From Planctomycetaceae bacterium (GTDB taxonomy: Bacteria > Planctomycetota > Planctomycetia > Planctomycetales > Planctomycetaceae): DNA of 34,788 bases. Location: assembly GCA_002724415.1 (NCBI GenBank), contig PBOU01000039.1:34854-69641 (forward strand), written 5' to 3'. Under the pieces are notes generated by a model. The model did not search any database. It saw nothing but the letters and a program-made list of their open reading frames with translations, and was not told where the DNA came from. Shown here one piece after another: positions 5,561-14,063 of the stretch; the first letter of the stretch is position 1; every line of letters starts with the position of its first letter. The position numbers and the translations under genes were made by a program.

Positions 5561-7387
5561 ATGTATCGTCGCCGGTTTGTCGCCTGTCTCGCTTTCGCCA
5601 TCATCCCGATGGTCGTGTCCGCCGTTTCTCTCGAAGCCGCCGAACCGACCACGGTGCGGCTGAACCGCTCGGTCTCACCCCCCGAATGGGCCCTGCTGGA
5701 ACGCCAACTCCTGGCAACCAATACCGCGGCGTGCCGCGAATTCTTCGCCAGGTATTTCGACGAGCGGGGATACCTGCTGTGTGTCGAACGCTGGGGTGGC
5801 GACGACGGTCCCGATGACGCGATCGAAAACTGCAACGACTGGCCGATTCTGCACGCGCTGGGGGCCGACGATGCGGTGCTGCGGATGTACAAGACCGCGT
5901 GGGAAGGCCATCTCCGGCAATACACCCTGGCCAAGACTGTCGAGGTCCCCTTCGCGCGTGACGGGATGTACTACAAGGAATTCCCCGTCACGTTCGACTG
6001 GGTGCACAATGGAGAGGGCCTGACCGTTTTCAACCTCCAGGGACTCTCCGACCCGAACAACATCCGTTTCGGGCACCGTGTCCGACGTTTTGCCGGTTTC
6101 TATCTCAACGAGGACCCCGGCGCCCCCAACTACGATCCCAAGCACCGGATCATCCGCAGCCTCTTCAACGGCAGCCGCGGCCCCCTGATGAGGAAAGCCA
6201 CCGGACTGGACTGGGCCGGGGACCCGATCGAGATCGCCAATCGGTTCTCGCTCGGACACGGTGAGCGGAGCTACCAGGAGATGGTCGACCACTTCAAGGA
6301 CTACAACGACATCGTCGGTGATCACCCCCAGAACCTTCTGGCCACCTCCCTGGCACTCAATGCGTACCTGCTCACCGGACAGGCCAAGTACCACGACTGG
6401 CTGTTGGAATACGTCGATGCGTGGAAACAACGGACCATCGACAACAAGGGAATCATCCCCACCAACATCGGGCTCGACGGCACCATCGGCGGAGCCACCG
6501 ACGGAAAATGGTATGGCGGAGTGTACGGTTGGAATTTCTCTGTCGTGGTCCCCCAGACCGGTGCCCTGGCCCACCGCAACACCCATTACCTGGGCCATGT
6601 CGGTTTCACCAACGCCTACCTGCTCACGGGCAATGACGAGTACCTCGACGTCTGGCGTCAGCAGATCAAGCGGATCAATGCCCAGTCCAAGGTGGTGGAC
6701 GGCAAACGGCTGACACCCCGGATGTACGGAGACAAGGGCTGGTACAACTTCACCCCGTCGCCCTACACCTCCGGAGGCCTCGAGACCTGGTACCACTCGA
6801 TGAAAGATTCCGACCGTTCGTTGTTCCCGGGCAATGGCTGGGTCGCGTTCCTGGACGGCAAGAATCCCGGCTACCCGGCCTCCGCCTTGCGGGGTGATCT
6901 CGAGCGAGTCCGCAACCGCGTGGCTGGTTCCCGGGCCGACACCACCACGCCAGACACCCGCCTGGCCGATGATCCCATGCGTTACAACCCGGCCAGCGTG
7001 AGTTCCCTGATTCAGTTGATGCTCGGGGGCCTGCATCCCGGTCACCGTGGCCAGGTCCTGCACGCCAGGGTCCGCTATTTTGACCCCGTCGCCCGCCGGG
7101 CCGGGGTCCCCGAGGGAGTGGCTGCACTTGTCGAATCGCTGGACGACACCTCCGTCACGCTCACCCTGGTCAACACCGACCAACTCAACTCACGCGTCGT
7201 GGTGATCCAGGCCGGAGGCTATGCCGAGCACCAATTCACCGGACTGAAGCAAGGTGACACCAGCACTCCGCTCGATGCCGACTCGCTGCAGGTCAGGTTG
7301 GCTCCCGGAGCCGGTGGCCGCCTCCGGCTGACCATGAAGCGGTACACCAATCGCCCATCGATGCGGTTCCCCTGGGACCGGGACTGA
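5561..7387 (+). CDS. Secreted protein of unknown function, possible alpha/alpha-barrel glycan-active protein
   Basis: The protein has 608 residues and starts at ATG after GGAG. A signal peptide with cleavage near residue 27 (SLEA/AEP) is clear. The mature part is rich in Trp, Tyr, His and Asp in helical repeats such as NLLATSLALNAYLLTGQAKY and VGFTNAYLLTGNDEYLDVW. Similar helix pairs, each ending in a small-residue turn, occur in six-hairpin glycosidases and polysaccharide lyases. A C-terminal region from about residue 500 looks beta-rich (VTLTLVNTDQLNSRVVVIQAGG). I cannot identify catalytic residues with confidence, so no reaction is claimed. It stands alone between the membrane module and the sugar dehydratase. 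A role in extracellular polysaccharide handling is inference from fold character only. Confidence 0.75.
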   Translation: MYRRRFVACLAFAIIPMVVSAVSLEAAEPTTVRLNRSVSPPEWALLERQLLATNTAACREFFARYFDERGYLLCVERWGGDDGPDDAIENCNDWPILHALGADDAVLRMYKTAWEGHLRQYTLAKTVEVPFARDGMYYKEFPVTFDWVHNGEGLTVFNLQGLSDPNNIRFGHRVRRFAGFYLNEDPGAPNYDPKHRIIRSLFNGSRGPLMRKATGLDWAGDPIEIANRFSLGHGERSYQEMVDHFKDYNDIVGDHPQNLLATSLALNAYLLTGQAKYHDWLLEYVDAWKQRTIDNKGIIPTNIGLDGTIGGATDGKWYGGVYGWNFSVVVPQTGALAHRNTHYLGHVGFTNAYLLTGNDEYLDVWRQQIKRINAQSKVVDGKRLTPRMYGDKGWYNFTPSPYTSGGLETWYHSMKDSDRSLFPGNGWVAFLDGKNPGYPASALRGDLERVRNRVAGSRADTTTPDTRLADDPMRYNPASVSSLIQLMLGGLHPGHRGQVLHARVRYFDPVARRAGVPEGVAALVESLDDTSVTLTLVNTDQLNSRVVVIQAGGYAEHQFTGLKQGDTSTPLDADSLQVRLAPGAGGRLRLTMKRYTNRPSMRFPWDRD

Positions 7388-7479
7388 TCTGGACGCCGGG
7401 GACGGGATCAGCTACCACCCCGTCTTCACTCTCACCACTCCCCCATCCCACGTCGTGAGTCACAGGGCCCGTCCAGCTT

Positions 7480-7495
7480 GGCCGGGCCTCCGGCC
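7480..7495 (+). other. GC-rich hairpin in the leader of the sugar dehydratase gene
   Basis: GGCCGG (7480-7485) pairs with CCGGCC (7490-7495) over a 4-nt loop, 15 nt before the ATG at 7511. It overlaps an upstream TTG (7478) that would otherwise extend the gene. It could be a weak terminator of the preceding gene or a translation-control element. Confidence 0.35.
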
Positions 7496-7510
7496 CACAC
7501 GCCACCGTCG

Positions 7511-9358
7511 ATGCGCAAACGCTTGGCACTGATCCTGCCCACGTATGGAGTGCTCTACGCACTCTGTTTCGTCGCAGCATTTCTGCTCAGATTTGATTTC
7601 CAACTCCCCGACATCTACCAGCCGGTCATCGTGCTGGGCCTGCCGGTCGTCCTGGGCATCAAGTTCTGCATTTGCCTGGCAACCGGCGAATGGCGACGCA
7701 CCTACCGCTACACCACCGTCACCGACTTGTTCAACCTGATCGTCGGCAGTGCGACTGCAGCCGGTTTCTCGTACCTGGCGTTGCAACTGGTCCTGGGCTC
7801 TCTCCCCTTGCCTCGCACCGTCCTGTTGATCGATGCAATGCTCTCGATCCTCACCGTGGGCCTGTTGCGGGTCGGAATCAGGGTGATCACTGAAAGAGTC
7901 GTTAGGGCCGGCCACGCGCGACGGGCACTGATCCTGGGCGTCGATCCCGATGCGGTCGCCATCGCACGCAGCCTCGGGTCATCGGCGGAACCGGTGCGAG
8001 TCGTCGGATTTGTTGGCGAACGACGCGATCACGGAAACGCACTGATTGCAGGCATCCGGGTTTTCCCCTTGGCCGAGAACGGTGTGCTCGCGACCGACTG
8101 GACACGATTGGCTCACAAGCAACGAGCCGATTTCGTTCTGCTGCCCAGTACAGTTTCGGGTGACGTGGTCCGAGAATTGATCCGTGAATTCGCCGGCACC
8201 AGCGTTCGAGTGCAGGTGATGCCCACAGCCCACAGCCTGCTGGGACAGCAAGAGCAACTGGCAGTTCGAGACGTCACGATCTCGGACCTGCTTCGTCGCG
8301 ACCCTGCCAAACTCGACCTCGAATCCATCCGAAAACTCGTCAACGGCAAACGCGTCCTTGTCACCGGAGCCGCCGGCAGCATCGGCTCGGAACTTTGTCG
8401 CCAGATTGCATCCCTGGCCCCGGAGTCTCTTGTCCTCGTGGATCATTCCGAAACCGGAATTTTCCACATCGAGAACGAACTGGCCGATCGACCGACCACG
8501 TTGCACCCCGTCGTTGCCAGCGTGGTGGACCACGACGTGATGAGGCGAGTGATGATCGAACACAGGCCGGAGTTGGTCTTTCACGCCGCCGCCTACAAAC
8601 ACGTGCCCCTGATGGAATCCAACCCCCAGCAGGCAATCAACAACAACATCGGCGGCACACGGACGATGGTCGACCTGGCCGACGCCTTCCATGTCGAGGC
8701 GTTCGTCCTGATCTCGACCGACAAGGCCGTCGATCCCTCGAGCATCATGGGAGCCACGAAGTTCGTCTCCGAAAAATACCTGCAGGCGGTCACCACCACG
8801 TCCAATACCCGCATGATGATCGTTCGTTTCGGCAACGTTCTCGACTCAGCCGGCAGTGTCGTTCCCACCTTCCGAGCACAAATCGCAGCCGGTGGTCCGG
8901 TCACCGTGACTCATCCCAAGATGGAACGGTTCTTCATGACCATCCCCGAAGCCGTGCAACTGGTACTGCAGGCTGGAGCCATCGGTGATTCCGGGGATGT
9001 GCTGATTCTGGAGATGGGGCAGCCCGTCAAGATCGTCGATCTCGCACGGGACATGATTGAACTCTCCGGACTCAAGTATCCCGACGACATCGACATCGCC
9101 TTCACCGGTATCCGTCCGGGGGAAAAACTGACCGAAACACTCTTCTACGAGCAGGAGTTGGGGGGGCGAAAAATCCACGACCAGATTTTCCGTGCCACGG
9201 GATCGCTTCCCTCACACGATTGTGTCGCCACCGAGTTGGAACGCCTAGAACAGTCACTCAATGGATCGAGGGCCGAGGCCATTGAAGCACTCAAGCTGGC
9301 CGTCCAGGGGCTGATCGTCGATGACCGTCAAAACCGTGACTTCCGCAAAGCCGCCTGA
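7511..9358 (+). CDS. Membrane nucleotide-sugar 4,6-dehydratase (PglF/WbpM/CapD family)
   Basis: The protein has 615 residues, the usual size for the membrane-anchored long form. Residues about 5-130 form four hydrophobic helices. A CoA-binding-like domain follows, then a Rossmann SDR domain with GAAGSIG (286-292) for NAD(P). The active-site segment reads STDKAV (402-407) and MGATK (413-417): the usual YxxxK tyrosine is Met, as is typical of the PglF/WbpM branch. FGNVLDSAGSV and GIRPGEKL are family signatures. Such enzymes convert UDP-N-acetylglucosamine (or a related sugar) to a 4-keto-6-deoxy product for glycans and glycoproteins, at the inner face of the membrane. I start at ATG 7511 rather than TTG 7478, which lies in a hairpin. 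No glycosyltransferases are adjacent, so the pathway is unknown. Confidence 0.93.
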   Translation: MRKRLALILPTYGVLYALCFVAAFLLRFDFQLPDIYQPVIVLGLPVVLGIKFCICLATGEWRRTYRYTTVTDLFNLIVGSATAAGFSYLALQLVLGSLPLPRTVLLIDAMLSILTVGLLRVGIRVITERVVRAGHARRALILGVDPDAVAIARSLGSSAEPVRVVGFVGERRDHGNALIAGIRVFPLAENGVLATDWTRLAHKQRADFVLLPSTVSGDVVRELIREFAGTSVRVQVMPTAHSLLGQQEQLAVRDVTISDLLRRDPAKLDLESIRKLVNGKRVLVTGAAGSIGSELCRQIASLAPESLVLVDHSETGIFHIENELADRPTTLHPVVASVVDHDVMRRVMIEHRPELVFHAAAYKHVPLMESNPQQAINNNIGGTRTMVDLADAFHVEAFVLISTDKAVDPSSIMGATKFVSEKYLQAVTTTSNTRMMIVRFGNVLDSAGSVVPTFRAQIAAGGPVTVTHPKMERFFMTIPEAVQLVLQAGAIGDSGDVLILEMGQPVKIVDLARDMIELSGLKYPDDIDIAFTGIRPGEKLTETLFYEQELGGRKIHDQIFRATGSLPSHDCVATELERLEQSLNGSRAEAIEALKLAVQGLIVDDRQNRDFRKAA

Positions 9359-9449
9359 ACAATCGGCGACGCGAGATGGACAGTCGGCCGCAACCGGCGT
9401 GTGAAACAGACATTCGGCCACCTCGCCTGTCCTTCTGGGATCCAGCACC

Positions 9450-10385
9450 ATGACGCCTCTGACACGCCGTCAACTTTTCACCACCGCTGCAGCCACGGCC
9501 ACCGCAACGGCTGTTTCGCACGCCGGGACTCCCAGGGCGACTGCCGCTGCCCCGTTTCGCTTCTGCCTGAACACCAGCACCATCCGCGGCCAGAAACTCG
9601 GGCTGCTCCAGGAAATCGTCCTGGCGGGAAAGGTCGGCTACACCGGAATCGAACCCTGGATCCGCGAGATCGACCAATACCGGCGAGAGGGAGGTTCGCT
9701 CAAGGATCTCCGCAAACGAATCCAAGACGCCGGACTGCAGGTCGAAAGTGCCATCGGATTCGCCCAGTGGATCGTCGACGACGACAAGCAGCGAGCGGCT
9801 GCACTGGAAACAGCCCGGCGCGACATGGACACCATACGGCAGCTTGGCGGCAAACGGATAGCCGCTCCTCCGGCCGGCGCCACGCGACAAAAGAATCTTG
9901 ATCTCCTCGCCGCCGCCAGCCGCTACCGCGCCCTGCTGGAAATCGGAAACCGGATTGGTGTCACTCCACAGGTGGAAGTCTGGGGATTCTCCCAATCCCT
10001 CTCGCGGCTCGGTGAAACCGCCTTCGTGGCAATCGAGAGTGGCCATCCCAACGCGTGCGTGTTGCCCGACATTTACCATATCTACAAGGGGGGATCCGAC
10101 TTCACTGGACTCGACCTCCTGTCCGGACCTTCCATTCACTGCTTCCACGTCAACGACTATCCCGACAAGCCACCGCGTGAAACGATCACCGATGCCGATC
10201 GGGTTTACCCTGGCGACGGTGTTGCACCGGTCGCGGCGGTCCTCAAGCAGATCGCCGCCAAGCGACACCCTGTCGCCCTCTCGCTGGAACTCTTCAATCG
10301 CACCTACTGGGCCCAGGACGCCGAGACCGTCTGCCGGACCGGGCTGCGGAAGATGAAAGAGGTGGCGGCACGGGCGCTCTCCTGA
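9450..10385 (+). CDS. Tat-exported sugar phosphate isomerase/epimerase-like TIM-barrel protein
   Basis: The protein has 311 residues. The N-terminus has TRRQLF followed by an Ala/Thr-rich hydrophobic stretch and an AxA-type site, a twin-arginine signal peptide, so the fold would be exported already folded. The mature part matches the AP endonuclease 2/xylose-isomerase-like family: GYTGIEPWIREI near the first strand, VEVWGF, then DIYHIYKGGSD and HVNDYP. The D/H-xx-H and H-x-ND pairs are the expected metal ligands, and LSLELFNRTYW carries the last glutamate. Planctomycetes have many such proteins, often with unknown sugar or inositol substrates. It is followed by an amidohydrolase gene after about 100 nt. 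Fold is confident; substrate is not. Confidence 0.88.
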   Translation: MTPLTRRQLFTTAAATATATAVSHAGTPRATAAAPFRFCLNTSTIRGQKLGLLQEIVLAGKVGYTGIEPWIREIDQYRREGGSLKDLRKRIQDAGLQVESAIGFAQWIVDDDKQRAAALETARRDMDTIRQLGGKRIAAPPAGATRQKNLDLLAAASRYRALLEIGNRIGVTPQVEVWGFSQSLSRLGETAFVAIESGHPNACVLPDIYHIYKGGSDFTGLDLLSGPSIHCFHVNDYPDKPPRETITDADRVYPGDGVAPVAAVLKQIAAKRHPVALSLELFNRTYWAQDAETVCRTGLRKMKEVAARALS

Positions 10386-10405
10386 ATCGGACGTGTCACC
10401 TGGCC

Positions 10406-10423
10406 GTCGCCATCACCGGCGAC
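10406..10423 (+). terminator. Weak terminator-like hairpin after the TIM-barrel gene
   Basis: GTCGCC (10406-10411) pairs with GGCGAC (10418-10423) over a 6-nt loop, 20 nt after the stop codon. No uridine tract follows, so this is only a candidate. Confidence 0.25.
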
Positions 10424-10488
10424 TACTTGAAAAACCACTCGCACGCGACCACCATACGGCTCCTCTGAAATCCGTCAGGAGAGTCGCC

Positions 10489-13155
10489 GTGATACCGTGT
10501 GCACGTCCCACAGGCCTCGTTCTCAGCCTCGTTCTTGCCCTGGTGACCAGCGGTATCGCGGCTGATCCTGAAGTGGTGGCTTTTCGCGGCGCCCGGATTC
10601 TGCCAGTCACCGGCAAGCCGATCCCCTCTGGCACACTGGTCATCAGCAACGGCAAGATTGCCGCGGTGGGACCAATCAAGTCGGTGAAGATTCCTGATGG
10701 AGCCCGGGTTGTTGATGTCTCCGGCAAGGTGATCATACCCGGACTGGTCGACAGCCATTCCCACCTCGGTGTTGCCTCGCGGCCACTGGAAAAAGCCAAC
10801 AGCGACGGAAACGAACGTAGCGGCGCGGTGCAGAGCATCGTGAGGGCACTCGACTCGATCAACCCCTTTGATCCCGGGATACGCATGGCCCACTCCGGCG
10901 GCATCACCACTGCCAACGTGATGCCCGGAAGTGGCAACGTGATCGGCGGGCAAACGATCTACGTCAAGTTGCGTGGCAACAGCCCCGAACAGATGTGGAT
11001 TGGCACCGATGGTCATTTCGGTGGCCTGAAAATGGCCAACGGCGAAAACCCCAAGCGTTCCTACGGGTCCAAGGGCCAGCCCCCGGTCACCCGAATGAAG
11101 ATCGCCGCCCTGCAGAGATCCGAATTCGTCAAGGCCCAGGGATACCGTCGCAAATGGACCGCCTACGAAAAGAAACGCCGGAAGGACAAAGACGCGTTGC
11201 CGCCGGATCGCAACTTGGCACTCGAGCCATTGGCCGAGGTACTGGCCGGCCGACGGACCGTCCACTTCCACACTCATCGTGCTGACGACATCCTCACGGT
11301 CTTGAGACTCAAACGAGAATTCCGTTTCGACCTTGTCATCCAACACGGAACCGAGGCCTACAAGGTCATTGACCAGGTCGCCGCCGCTGGCGTTCCTGTC
11401 TCCATGACCATCGTCGACAGTCCCGGGGGCAAGGCCGAGGTGGTCGACTTCATTGAACAGTGCGGTGCAGAATTGACCCGCAGAGGGGTCAAGGTGCATG
11501 TCAACACCGACGACCCGGTGACCGAAAGTCGGTTCTTCCTGAGAACTGCTGCCGCCACCGTCCGTGGTGGGCTGGACACCGCCAACGCGTTGAAAGCCAT
11601 CACCCTGCACCCCGCCCAGGCCTTGCGGCTGGACAACAGGGTCGGGTCACTCGATCCGGGCAAGGACGCTGACTTCGTGATCCTCAGCGGCGCCCCGTTC
11701 AGTGTCTACACCCGTGTGCTGGAAACATGGATCGATGGCCGACAGGTTTTCGACCTCGCCAACCCACGTCAACGGCTCTACCAGACCGGCGGATTTCAAC
11801 TGGCCCAACGCGAACTCATCCCCGCCCGGGCTCCCGCCGTCCGACCACGATCGCAAGTCGAGGCTCCTGAAGTCCCCAAGGCGGCCCGAAGACCCAGGGC
11901 CAGCGGTGACACCATCCTGGTCCTCGCCGGACGGCTGCATCCGGTCTCCGGGCCTCCCCTGGACAACGCCGCCGTGCTCGTGCGGAACGGGGTCATCCAG
12001 AAGGTGGGGCCTGTCGACAAGATCAAAGCCCCGGCGGGAACACCGGTGATTTCTGCCAGGGTGGTCACCCCCGGCCTGATCGACACGCACACCATCGTGC
12101 CGCTCTCGGGTGAATACAACATTCCTGCCGACCAGGACCAGGACGAAACCAGTGACCCGAACCAAGCCGATGCCCGGGTTCTCGACGGATTCAACCCCGC
12201 CGAACCCCTGCTTCGCTTCCTGCTCGAACAAGGTGTCACGGTGATCCACGCATCACCTGGCCGCGCCAATGTCATCGGAGGATTGACCGGTGTTTTCCGC
12301 ACCCATGGAAACGACGTTGAAGCGATGACTGTTCGGTTCCCCCAGGCCATGGCCTTCAATCTCGGAGTCGCCCCCAAGCAAACCTATTCCGGCCAGAAGC
12401 CGACGACCCGAATGGGCACCGCAGCCCTGATCCGAGAGGCCCTGTCCCTGGCCCGCGACCACCAGGCCCTGATTCACGCAGCCAAGGACGAGGACATCGA
12501 CCTCCCCGACCGGAACCTCAAGCTCGAGGCACTCGGCCTGCTTCTCGACAGAAAGATTCCCGCGGTCTTCTGTGGCCACCGCGCCGACGACCTGCTGACC
12601 GCCCTGAGAATCGCCAGGGAATTCCAGGTGAAACCGATACTGTCGATGGCAACCGAGGGTTACCTGATCCGTGACCAGTTGGCCCGGGCCGGTGTCCCGG
12701 TCATTGTCCATCCGACAATGCAACGTGTCGGTGGCCTTGAAACCATCAACAGTTTTCTGGGCAACGCGGCCGCTATTTCCGATGCGTTCGCCCCAAAGTC
12801 GGTTCCCCTGGCGATTGCCAGTGGAGTGGAGGGCTATGTTCCCAAGTCACGAGTGATTCGCTACGAGGCAGCGGTCGCCATGACCTACGGAATGGGTTTC
12901 GACCGGGCACTGCGAGCCATCACCCTGGACGCCGCGAGGTTGCTGGGAATCGAGCAGCAGCATGGCAGTATCGAGCAAGGAAAAATCGGCGACCTGGTGC
13001 TTTACGACGGTGACCCGTTCGAGCACGCCACCCATGTGACCGCCGTCCTCGTCGGTGGCCGCCTGGCCTATCGACGCGACATTCGACCAGCCATCCCGCA
13101 ACTGGGACGATTGTTCCTGCCAACCCCGCCAATCCCCTGCTGCCAGGCCTTCTGA
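10489..13155 (+). CDS. Secreted tandem amidohydrolase (two amidohydrolase-like domains)
   Basis: The protein has 888 residues. I start at GTG 10489, which has AGGAGA seven bases upstream; an earlier GTG (10393) would add an uncharged-poor, His/Arg-rich head without a site. A signal peptide precedes IAADPEVV. Domain 1 (about 20-430) has the canonical metal site: DSHSH (88-92), HFHTH (259-263), QHG, and NTDDP with D341, then KAITLHPAQAL and GSLDPGKDADFV. Domain 2 (about 460-880) repeats the plan: GLIDTHTIV (529-537), GHRADDLL (696-703), RAITLDAARLLGI and GSIEQGKIGDLVLYDGDPFEH. In domain 2 the second His of HxH is Ile536 and the NTDD aspartate is not evident, so it is probably non-catalytic. Substrate is unknown; imidazolonepropionase-like relatives cleave cyclic amides or dipeptides. 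Confidence 0.9.
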   Translation: MIPCARPTGLVLSLVLALVTSGIAADPEVVAFRGARILPVTGKPIPSGTLVISNGKIAAVGPIKSVKIPDGARVVDVSGKVIIPGLVDSHSHLGVASRPLEKANSDGNERSGAVQSIVRALDSINPFDPGIRMAHSGGITTANVMPGSGNVIGGQTIYVKLRGNSPEQMWIGTDGHFGGLKMANGENPKRSYGSKGQPPVTRMKIAALQRSEFVKAQGYRRKWTAYEKKRRKDKDALPPDRNLALEPLAEVLAGRRTVHFHTHRADDILTVLRLKREFRFDLVIQHGTEAYKVIDQVAAAGVPVSMTIVDSPGGKAEVVDFIEQCGAELTRRGVKVHVNTDDPVTESRFFLRTAAATVRGGLDTANALKAITLHPAQALRLDNRVGSLDPGKDADFVILSGAPFSVYTRVLETWIDGRQVFDLANPRQRLYQTGGFQLAQRELIPARAPAVRPRSQVEAPEVPKAARRPRASGDTILVLAGRLHPVSGPPLDNAAVLVRNGVIQKVGPVDKIKAPAGTPVISARVVTPGLIDTHTIVPLSGEYNIPADQDQDETSDPNQADARVLDGFNPAEPLLRFLLEQGVTVIHASPGRANVIGGLTGVFRTHGNDVEAMTVRFPQAMAFNLGVAPKQTYSGQKPTTRMGTAALIREALSLARDHQALIHAAKDEDIDLPDRNLKLEALGLLLDRKIPAVFCGHRADDLLTALRIAREFQVKPILSMATEGYLIRDQLARAGVPVIVHPTMQRVGGLETINSFLGNAAAISDAFAPKSVPLAIASGVEGYVPKSRVIRYEAAVAMTYGMGFDRALRAITLDAARLLGIEQQHGSIEQGKIGDLVLYDGDPFEHATHVTAVLVGGRLAYRRDIRPAIPQLGRLFLPTPPIPCCQAF

Positions 13156-13232
13156 GCAACGAGGTTGTCACGCTCCCCAAGCGGACGTCGCATCACGACC
13201 GGGGCCGGTGACGGGTTGTCTCGTGAAACGCC

Positions 13233-13264
13233 GGACCGGCGAATGCCACTCAGCCGGTCCTTTT
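13233..13264 (+). terminator. Intrinsic terminator after the tandem amidohydrolase gene
   Basis: GGACCGGC (13233-13240) pairs perfectly with GCCGGTCC (13253-13260) over a 12-nt loop and is followed at once by TTTT. It lies 77 nt past the stop codon and before the tRNA-His promoter candidate. Confidence 0.65.
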
Positions 13265-13283
13265 GGCACCGGTTGGCCATCTG

Positions 13284-13312
13284 TTGCATGGCCCCCTGCG
13301 AGCGGCTATTCT
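13284..13312 (+). promoter_or_regulatory. Candidate promoter for tRNA-His
   Basis: TTGCAT (13284-13289), a 17-bp spacer, then TATTCT (13307-13312). The boxes match consensus only moderately (3/6 and 4/6), but spacing is ideal and the position, about 50 nt before the tRNA and after a terminator, fits. Confidence 0.42.
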
Positions 13313-13360
13313 TGCCCAACCGACTGCGAGAGAGCCATTTTTCGCGGGCACGGTGACTGT

Positions 13361-13435
13361 GGTGGGTATAGCTCAGTTGGTTAGAGCGCCAGATTGTGGT
13401 TCTGGAGGTCGCCGGTTCGAATCCGGTTATCCACC
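13361..13435 (+). tRNA. tRNA-His (anticodon GTG)
   Basis: A full cloverleaf is visible. The acceptor is GTGGGTA (13362-13368) with TATCCAC (13428-13434), including one G-U pair. The D arm is GCTC/GAGC, the anticodon stem CCAGA/TCTGG with loop TTGTGGT, and the T arm carries TTCGAAT. The discriminator is C (13435) and the preceding base is G (13361), giving the extra G-1:C73 pair that marks histidine tRNAs. CCA is not encoded. The peroxiredoxin operon starts about 100 nt downstream. Confidence 0.96.
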
Positions 13436-13440
13436 CTTTC

Positions 13441-13476
13441 GCGGCCACTCCCAACATGGTGGCCGCATGTTGTTTT
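13441..13476 (+). terminator. Terminator with two alternative, mutually exclusive stems after tRNA-His
   Basis: Stem A: GCGGCCAC (13441-13448) with GTGGCCGC (13459-13466). Stem B: CAACATG (13452-13458) with CATGTTG (13466-13472), followed directly by TTTT (13473-13476). They share base 13466, and the loop of B is an arm of A, so only one can form. B has the form of an intrinsic terminator; A is GC-richer and completes first. Confidence 0.5.
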
Positions 13477-13538
13477 GACACTGAGGCGTTTCAACACAGA
13501 TTCACAGGCACAAGACCACGTCCGAGGAGATTCAGGTT

Positions 13539-14063
13539 ATGACACTGGTGGGGAAACCGGCACCCGAATGGAGTGCATCGGCGTACGTCAACGGCGAAGA
13601 TAAGACAATCGGCAACAGCGATTTCGCGGGCAAGTGGTACGTACTGTACTGGTACCCACTGGACTTCACCTTCGTCTGCCCGACGGAAATCCGCACGTTC
13701 CAGGAACTGGCCGAGGACTTTGCCGACGACGGGGTCGAGGTGATCGGGTGCAGCACGGACAGCTATTTCAGCCACAAGGCGTGGTTCGCTGACCGAGAAA
13801 CATTCCCCCAGGAGATCACACACCCGGTGATCGCTGACACCACGCACTCGGTCAGCCAGGCCTTCGGTGTGCTCAAGGACGATTTGGGAGCCGCCTACCG
13901 CGGCACGGTCATCGTCGACAACGAGGGCATCGTGCGTTCCATCGCCGTCAACGATCTGGGTGTCGGCCGCAGCCCCTCAGAGGTACTGCGGACCGTCCAG
14001 GCCCTTCAGAGCGGTGGCCTGTGTGGCGCCGACTGGAAGAAGGGCGACGAGTTCGTCGGGTGA
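13539..14063 (+). CDS. Two-cysteine peroxiredoxin (AhpC-like)
   Basis: The protein has 174 residues, typical for the AhpC/Prx1 group. The peroxidatic site is PLDFTFVCPTE with Cys47. The resolving Cys162 is in GGLCGADW near the C-terminus, as in typical 2-Cys enzymes. It reduces hydrogen peroxide and organic hydroperoxides in the cytoplasm; no signal peptide is seen. The ATG at 13539 follows a purine-rich GAGGAGATT. Its TGA stop is inside the GTG start of the thioredoxin-like gene (GTGA overlap), so the two are translationally coupled, and the partner is a plausible electron donor. Cys71 in VIGCSTD is an additional, commonly seen cysteine. The assignment is solid; peroxide preference is not predictable here. 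Confidence 0.95.
   Translation: MTLVGKPAPEWSASAYVNGEDKTIGNSDFAGKWYVLYWYPLDFTFVCPTEIRTFQELAEDFADDGVEVIGCSTDSYFSHKAWFADRETFPQEITHPVIADTTHSVSQAFGVLKDDLGAAYRGTVIVDNEGIVRSIAVNDLGVGRSPSEVLRTVQALQSGGLCGADWKKGDEFVG

Noticed and set aside
5675-7183. Long minus-strand open frame of 502 codons
   Set aside because: It is antisense to the secreted 608-residue gene; its composition (Val/Gly/Asp-rich, no motifs) is what high-GC third positions produce on the opposite strand.
10423-11610. Minus-strand open frame of 395 codons
   Set aside because: Antisense to the tandem amidohydrolase, which has clear metal motifs; no recognisable protein features of its own.
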